Assembly: GCA_003509235.1 (NCBI GenBank)
Contig: DONH01000387.1
Span: 770 to 11,969, forward strand
Length of the DNA stretch: 11,200 bases
Source: Planctomycetaceae bacterium
GTDB taxonomy: Bacteria > Planctomycetota > Planctomycetia > Pirellulales > UBA1268
Direction: 5' to 3'
Below, in pieces: positions 8,201 through 11,200 of the stretch (position 1 is the first letter of the stretch; the number at the start of each line of letters is the position of its first letter). Both the position numbers and the translations under genes were made by a program. The notes beneath the pieces are model-generated. The model searched no databases. It had not been told where the DNA came from and saw only the letters and a program-made list of their open reading frames with translations.

Positions 8201-8649
8201 GTTGTTTCAGAAGCAGGAATTCCATCAAATGCAGTAACAGAAACAGAGCCGTTATCAGCCCGCCTCGCAAGATTCTCCAGAGAGAGAACCTCTTCAGTGG
8301 AAAGCATCACGGCTTGAGGAAAGCTGATAGTGGTTGCTGGTATTTCACCAAGCGGTAGAAGGTTTTCTCGGATCGTCTCACTAAAAGAGTCTGCAGACTC
8401 TGCTAATTCATTTGGTGAGCTAGAAAAATCGAGTACCTCAGCAACCTGTGGTGGTGAGAATTGGGAGGCCATACCGGGTCTCAAAACAATCGGCTTGTTT
8501 TGACCAATCAGATCTGCTGACTCATCAGGAAACCCGAAGTAAGGCGTTGTCGTTGGTGCAATGTTGAACGGTTGAAAAATCACAGCCGTGACAAGGAGTC
8601 CGGCCAAGAACGACGTCGCGAAAATAGCGCAAGCTTGCTTCTGTGACAT
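5212..8649 (-). CDS. Large membrane-anchored protein of unknown function (1145 aa), Pro/Ser-rich, probably envelope
   Basis: I cannot name this protein. Residues 6-25 form one hydrophobic segment that looks like an uncleaved signal anchor, so most of the chain is probably outside the cytoplasmic membrane. Residues from about 40 to 545 are low-complexity and rich in Ser, Thr, Pro, Glu and Lys. From W552 (WPPPEELLKKLDEL) the sequence looks folded and largely helical, with a region around HDPQAIPALISLDQCFDDAM. A beta-rich part follows, then the most distinctive segment: LRLRLNADTQLAAHTPRPREPDG (H941) and QVHESTINN (958-964), then IRVDFDQGLIQVKLSI and a final RRNWYDVIGGVTYKP. I recall similar AHTPRP and HES-NN blocks in large planctomycete proteins of unknown function. 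ATG 8649 is chosen because GAGGA (complement of 8659-8663) lies nine bases upstream. The in-frame TTG at 8658 would overlap that site. It lies between holB and fumC with a leader of its own. Confidence 0.8.
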   Translation of the reverse strand: MSQKQACAIFATSFLAGLLVTAVIFQPFNIAPTTTPYFGFPDESADLIGQNKPIVLRPGMASQFSPPQVAEVLDFSSSPNELAESADSFSETIRENLLPLGEIPATTISFPQAVMLSTEEVLSLENLARRADNGSVSVTAFDGIPASETTEQATDSLKPFGIDKPTDDSSKQLVRSSIEDSSEKETQPVLNDMTSKSEAKGAAIGTSDAAEKPKSLASNDGSTRLETKHRYPTPRPTAECPPQMPPETQGHVTATTNVDSPDSLRSLVSRTQTIPENQPETEDKSTDPPSASSRGQSDAVVKGLQAAAVALDKVEKKVPVQSLLTRTLGQSSTQISSAEASSNKMTYPSKSETNFPFSSVNTKQRLQPVSAESAKALTSLPKPKRWGKNADVRLTPRYARPHTENAPAPPLQLEQAGTPLASNPKKANSDQHLSADKSWVDLDEGTWSEATTSTKINSPAPSDTPRERIVKRLSAERKATALPPPPNAPLPASDPLIHTKGNSSTEPPPEPTIKRIIERLRPGERLRDRIGQNIKRFETTTLATATSPITAWPPPEELLKKLDELAADGPPRPSSYKDIRKWVDQTKSSLSNIMTTRGPHDPQAIPALISLDQCFDDAMVLADSLSDTNRATQIRRAAFAVKRRAKTWHAAAILTEWITEKTADERKTLDDISSLLASLENFEVNSDAGHATEVRKALSAVERSELLQTETLRQAVIHHYAAPNFRVALNEVFLTRLMPESPSRTEKVRDVILGKPVRGRRVVEQITSVDLTPDADEICFDLTVDGQVSTYAITETGPIALTSRGSGQFTVKKPIKICSEGLVIHRSVASASNRARLMNVSTSFDSVPLMGSLLRTLARNQHADSLPEANREVAQKIVWQSCRETDREAGEKFAALSDQIENSFWQPLVRLGLSPTPFMETTEDRATLRLRLNADTQLAAHTPRPREPDGALFGYQVHESTINNACERLGIQGQRLALEELFIHVQQQLGLEQKIPEDLPEGVSVAFEQIEPIRVDFDQGLIQVKLSIDALESGRRNWYDVIGGVTYKPVASGNTIVLKREGPIRISGPGHRGRIEFTLRTIFGKIFPKERPVPIVPKKITEHPRLQDLTTLQAISWDGWVAIALGDTPQLQTAENQEEQPAAIR

Positions 8650-8671
8650 ACCCGTCAATCCTCAAATCACC

Positions 8672-8689
8672 GGTACCACGTGTGGTGCC
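8672..8689. promoter_or_regulatory. Near-perfect 18-bp dyad upstream of the large envelope gene
   Basis: GGTACCAC (8672-8679) and GTGGTGCC (8682-8689) pair over eight positions, with one T-G mismatch in DNA terms, around a two-base centre. The core contains CCACGTGTGG. It ends 23 bases before the ATG at 8649, next to the ribosome binding site. It could be an operator for a dimeric regulator. As RNA it would form a GC-rich hairpin just upstream of the GAGGA site. No partner regulator is visible in the window. Confidence 0.35.
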
Positions 8690-8859
8690 AGAGTGACAAC
8701 CTTTTAATCAGTAGCGATTACGCCACCGCCTGTAGGATTGGATCGACAGAAATGATCGGAAAAATGATTATCACTCAGAAAATCGATAAAATTTCACAAT
8801 CAAAGACGATCCCCAGTGAAGCAAGGCAACTCAGGTAGGAGAGAGGGTCTTTTTGTGTG

Positions 8860-9900
8860 TTACGCACGCTCAAGCTTTGCTGTCCAGGCATCAACCAGAA
8901 TGCCTAAGTTCGCATTTCGATCCACACTCTGCCGCGCATCTAACGAATACTCGAGGCATTGTGTTATTTCCTCAGGTGATGCACTCCATGCATGAATGGT
9001 TGATTCAAGAATGTCGTCTGCGGGACAAGAAAGACCATGAATTACATGTAGCTTTGTCCTGAAAAAACCAATTGATAAGTCCAGAACAAGGCGTAGTCGC
9101 GTTCGTCGAAGAGACGGTTCCTTTCCCACGGCTTCTACGATGCCGATTGTTTCACGTGTGAGATCAACTCCACGAAGAGGCTTTTCCGAGAGCATTTTGA
9201 AAAGTTTTGTTCGGAATGATGTGAGTTCCTCGTCAAGAAAGAGTCTTGCTTTTGAGAGGCTCCCCTGAGCAATGCGAGCAATTTCATTCAACGTCAAGTC
9301 CGTTAAGTCTTGACCTTTTTGCTGTTGTTCTCTTTGAATAACGTGCTTGATAATATCATCGGCTAGAGGTGCAAAACGTATAACTTGGCATCGAGATCGT
9401 ATAGTTGGTAGCTGTCTCTCAAGAGTTGTTCCTACCAGAATGATGACGGCTCCTGGAGGCGGCTCCTCGAGTGTTTTCAGCAGGCAATTAGCGGCCTCTT
9501 CGGAAAGATGATCTGCGTCGAGGAGAACCGCAAATTTTCTTTGCGCAAGCTGCGGCTTCAAAAGAAGCCGCCAGCACAGGCCCGCACGCAGTCGTTGGTC
9601 AGGAGAACCAATCAAAGATTCGAGAGGAATCATGGTTCGTTCGGCAGGTTTCTTTACGACGTCAATATCGGGATGCGTTCCGGCAAGTGCTTGAATACAG
9701 GAGTTGCACTTGCGGCAAGCGGTAAGACTGTTCTCTAAATCTTCACACGCTAGAGCCATGGTGAGCGATTTTGCAAATGTAGCTTTACCGATACCCTCTT
9801 GCCCAATGAATAAATAGCTTCCTGCAATGCGCCCCGCTGCCTCCGCCGATGAAAAACGATTAGCTATTTGATCGTGCCCCTTAATTCCTTCCCAAGACAT
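8860..9900 (-). CDS. holB: DNA polymerase III, delta' subunit
   Basis: This is the clamp-loader subunit that helps load the beta sliding clamp at primed sites during replication. The 346-residue product begins with the family-typical W-G-I-GH opening (SWEGIKGHDQIANRF). The Walker A-like loop is G33-Q-E-G-I-G-K39-A-T. The zinc module uses C52, C62, C65 and C68. The Walker B-like region is LLDADHLSEEAANCLLKTLEEPP (126-148), and the SRC motif is S169-R-C171, contributing the arginine finger seen in clamp-loader AAA+ proteins. The C-terminal half is the expected helical, poorly conserved collar. E. coli delta' has 334 residues, so length is normal. The tau/gamma subunit DnaX also carries these motifs but is longer and carries a canonical Walker A. 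The adjacency to tmk strongly favours holB. The upstream sequence is purine-rich (AGGAAGAGAG). The tmk stop lies 44 bases upstream, so the two are probably cotranscribed. Confidence 0.93.
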   Translation of the reverse strand: MSWEGIKGHDQIANRFSSAEAAGRIAGSYLFIGQEGIGKATFAKSLTMALACEDLENSLTACRKCNSCIQALAGTHPDIDVVKKPAERTMIPLESLIGSPDQRLRAGLCWRLLLKPQLAQRKFAVLLDADHLSEEAANCLLKTLEEPPPGAVIILVGTTLERQLPTIRSRCQVIRFAPLADDIIKHVIQREQQQKGQDLTDLTLNEIARIAQGSLSKARLFLDEELTSFRTKLFKMLSEKPLRGVDLTRETIGIVEAVGKEPSLRRTRLRLVLDLSIGFFRTKLHVIHGLSCPADDILESTIHAWSASPEEITQCLEYSLDARQSVDRNANLGILVDAWTAKLERA

Positions 9901-9944
9901 TGAATGAGTCTCTCTTCCTGGTTTCCTGTCATACAGTAAGGGTA

Positions 9945-10583
9945 TTACGAATTCAATGAGCAGTTGAGGACGTTAGAAAATGTAGATTGGGTCACAGCAA
10001 TGATTTCTGTTCGCACTTTGTCAGTGTCCGCTGTTGCATCAATAAGAACTGCGTCCTCCGATTGGGCTTCAATGTGGTACCCATTTCGTACTTTTTGATG
10101 GTAGTCCTCCCCTCGGCTTTCGAGACGATCCAAAGGACGATTCATCCTGACTGATGCCGTATCGAGATCAATATCAAGAACGAGTGTGAGATCAGGCTGA
10201 ATGCCACATGTCGCGATTTCCCCAGCCTCTCGAATGGCTTCAATATCAAGGCCTCCAGCATGTCCCTGATAGACAATGTTACTCATGAGAAAACGATCGG
10301 ATACGACCCAGTCGCCGTTTCGCAAGGCAGGCTGGATCACTTCTCGAACTAATTGAGCCCGAGATGCCATGTAGAGAAACATCTCAGCCTCAGGATCCAG
10401 ACGGAGTTCTTTGCGGTGTAGCAAAACGTCTCGTACGGCATCCCCCAACGGTGTCGAACCTGGGTCATGGCAAGAGACAACCCGGCACCCCGCGTGTTCC
10501 AACCACTCAGCAAGAGCCGTTGCCTGTGAGGACTTTCCAGATCCATCAACTCCCTCGAGTACAACGAATTTTCCTGATTTCAT
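9945..10583 (-). CDS. tmk: Thymidylate kinase (dTMP kinase)
   Basis: This enzyme phosphorylates dTMP to dTDP with ATP, an essential step in dTTP supply, in the cytoplasm. The 212 residues carry the P-loop GVDGSGKS (11-18), the DR motif (D96-R97) followed by the NIVYQG segment that binds the nucleotide base and sugar, PDLTLVLDID (130-139), and a LID-like region with DRLESRGEDYHQKVRNGY (152-169). Length matches the family (about 205-215). The strongly conserved TREPGGT loop of most Tmks is CHDPGST here (38-44), with His in place of Arg and Asp in place of Glu. The Asp variant seems familiar from planctomycete Tmks, the His less so. The start ATG 10583 has GGAGAA (complement of 10589-10594) at suitable spacing. 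It is the first gene of the minus-strand row and directly precedes holB. Confidence 0.94.
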   Translation of the reverse strand: MKSGKFVVLEGVDGSGKSSQATALAEWLEHAGCRVVSCHDPGSTPLGDAVRDVLLHRKELRLDPEAEMFLYMASRAQLVREVIQPALRNGDWVVSDRFLMSNIVYQGHAGGLDIEAIREAGEIATCGIQPDLTLVLDIDLDTASVRMNRPLDRLESRGEDYHQKVRNGYHIEAQSEDAVLIDATADTDKVRTEIIAVTQSTFSNVLNCSLNS

Positions 10584-11109
10584 ACAGTTTCTCCAGCACG
10601 TCGGGGCAAGCCCAAAAGATTACTCCGATTACGAAAAATTTCTTTTGAATTACACAAAAAGCCATTCGGTTGCAGTTCGGACGGATGGCATAGTGTACGA
10701 GCCATTCCGTAGTTCGATGAAAAACTTTTTTCCCAAGGGGCGCACATTCGATCGTGATTGGGATAATAGCCTTTTTTGATGTGTGTGTGCCAAGATCAAC
10801 GGCTCCTTCCGGATAGCCAAATACTGCTTTTGTAACGACTTTTCCCTGCGGGGAGTACAGCGCACCAAGGTCATGCCCCGTACTAATAGAATTTTTTGAA
10901 TAACTCTTAGGTTTTTTTTGCGCGAGAATTCTATTGTGTTAAGAGATGGCATCGCTTCGGGGTCGGTAATATCGTCAAGATATTGTGGAAAAATTCTGAT
11001 GGTTCACACTCATACGTATCAGTCGTGTGTTGTTCGTAGCGGATGTTTTCTGCTTCGTATTTGTTTTGGAATGTAATTTGAGCATGTAAAATAAGTACAG
11101 GTGGGATTT
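10584..11109. other. Gene-poor spacer between tmk and the truncated right-edge gene
   Basis: No convincing gene lies here. A 100-codon minus-strand frame (10650-10952) is very basic, low in typical protein pattern, and lacks a good ribosome binding site, so I leave it out. The region must hold the divergent promoters of tmk and of the right-edge gene. Visible structure includes a perfect 9-base inverted repeat (10885-10893 with 10927-10935), an eight-T run at about 10912-10919, and a small CCC-TGC-GGG hairpin near 10845-10855. None forms a standard intrinsic terminator. Confidence 0.45.
10885..10935. repeat. 9-bp perfect inverted repeat with 33-base spacer
   Basis: AATAGAATT at 10885-10893 is the exact reverse complement of AATTCTATT at 10927-10935. 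A few more weak pairs extend inward. The spacer is T-rich and includes an eight-T run. The arms are AT-rich and the loop is long, so RNA folding would be weak. It could be chance or a pair of half sites for a DNA-binding protein. Confidence 0.35.
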
Positions 11110-11200
11110 ATGAACAAAAAATATAAGCAAAACCCACTATGCTTTGATTCGGATCAATGGGCATCGCGTAGAAAGGCGATTTCCCGCTCGCTGCTTAAGT
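11110..11200 (+). CDS. 5' fragment of an unidentified gene, cut by the window edge
   Basis: An ATG at 11110 opens a frame of 30 codons that runs off the right edge without a stop. AGGTGGG, a few bases upstream (starting near 11099), is a plausible ribosome binding site. The visible N-terminus (MNKKYKQNPL, then WASRRKAISRSLLK) is basic. Its SRRKAI resembles the twin-arginine part of a Tat signal, or the short basic leader of planctomycete exported proteins such as DUF1501 members. The hydrophobic core that would confirm this lies beyond the window. No function can be assigned. Confidence 0.5.
   Translation, partial: MNKKYKQNPLCFDSDQWASRRKAISRSLLK

Noticed and set aside
8764..8775. GATAAT (minus strand, complement of 8768-8773) as a -10 box for the large envelope gene
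   Set aside because: No -35-like hexamer is found at 16-18 bases upstream, and the leader would be about 120 bases. It is not strong enough to call.
10650..10952. 100-codon minus-strand open frame upstream of tmk
   Set aside because: The product is extremely rich in Lys and Arg with no recognisable motif, and its start lacks a clear ribosome binding site. It spans several inverted repeats, which suggests regulatory spacer.

Overview
The window reads as chromosomal DNA of a bacterium, most likely a planctomycete of moderate GC content. This taxonomic call is an inference from three things. There are large exported or envelope proteins with long Pro/Ser/Thr-rich stretches. There is a secreted HEGVH metallopeptidase-like protein with a beta-rich C-terminal domain of a kind I associate with planctomycetes. 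The gaps between genes are wide, with few tight operons. I see no insertion sequence, phage gene, CRISPR array or integrase.

Layout from left to right. A complete tRNA-Gly (anticodon CCC) lies at the left edge, followed by about 450 bases with no credible gene. A small zinc-ribbon CPXCG-type protein gene (+) runs tail-to-tail into an exported staphylococcal-nuclease-like gene (-), with only two bases between their stop codons. The nuclease gene diverges from a gene for an exported gluzincin-like putative metallopeptidase (+). That gene converges on class II fumarase (fumC, -).

From fumC to about 10.6 kb everything is on the minus strand. In transcription order it is thymidylate kinase (tmk), DNA polymerase III delta' subunit (holB), a 1145-residue membrane-anchored protein of unknown function, then fumC. 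The tmk-holB pair, 44 bases apart, is a common bacterial arrangement linking dTTP supply with the clamp-loader. The large protein and fumC have leaders of their own (about 210 and 123 bases), each containing an inverted repeat, so they may be separately controlled. After another gene-poor stretch of about 525 bases, the first 30 codons of a + strand gene run off the right edge.

The points most worth a second look are these: the exported nuclease-like protein has lost the arginine equivalent to SNase Arg87; the 1145-residue protein has a recognisable C-terminal module but no known function; the putative peptidase has an ambiguous start and a possible lectin-like tail; and dyad symmetries lie in the fumC leader and in front of the large gene. 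I did not find a convincing new multi-gene system. Most of the window is housekeeping and envelope genes.
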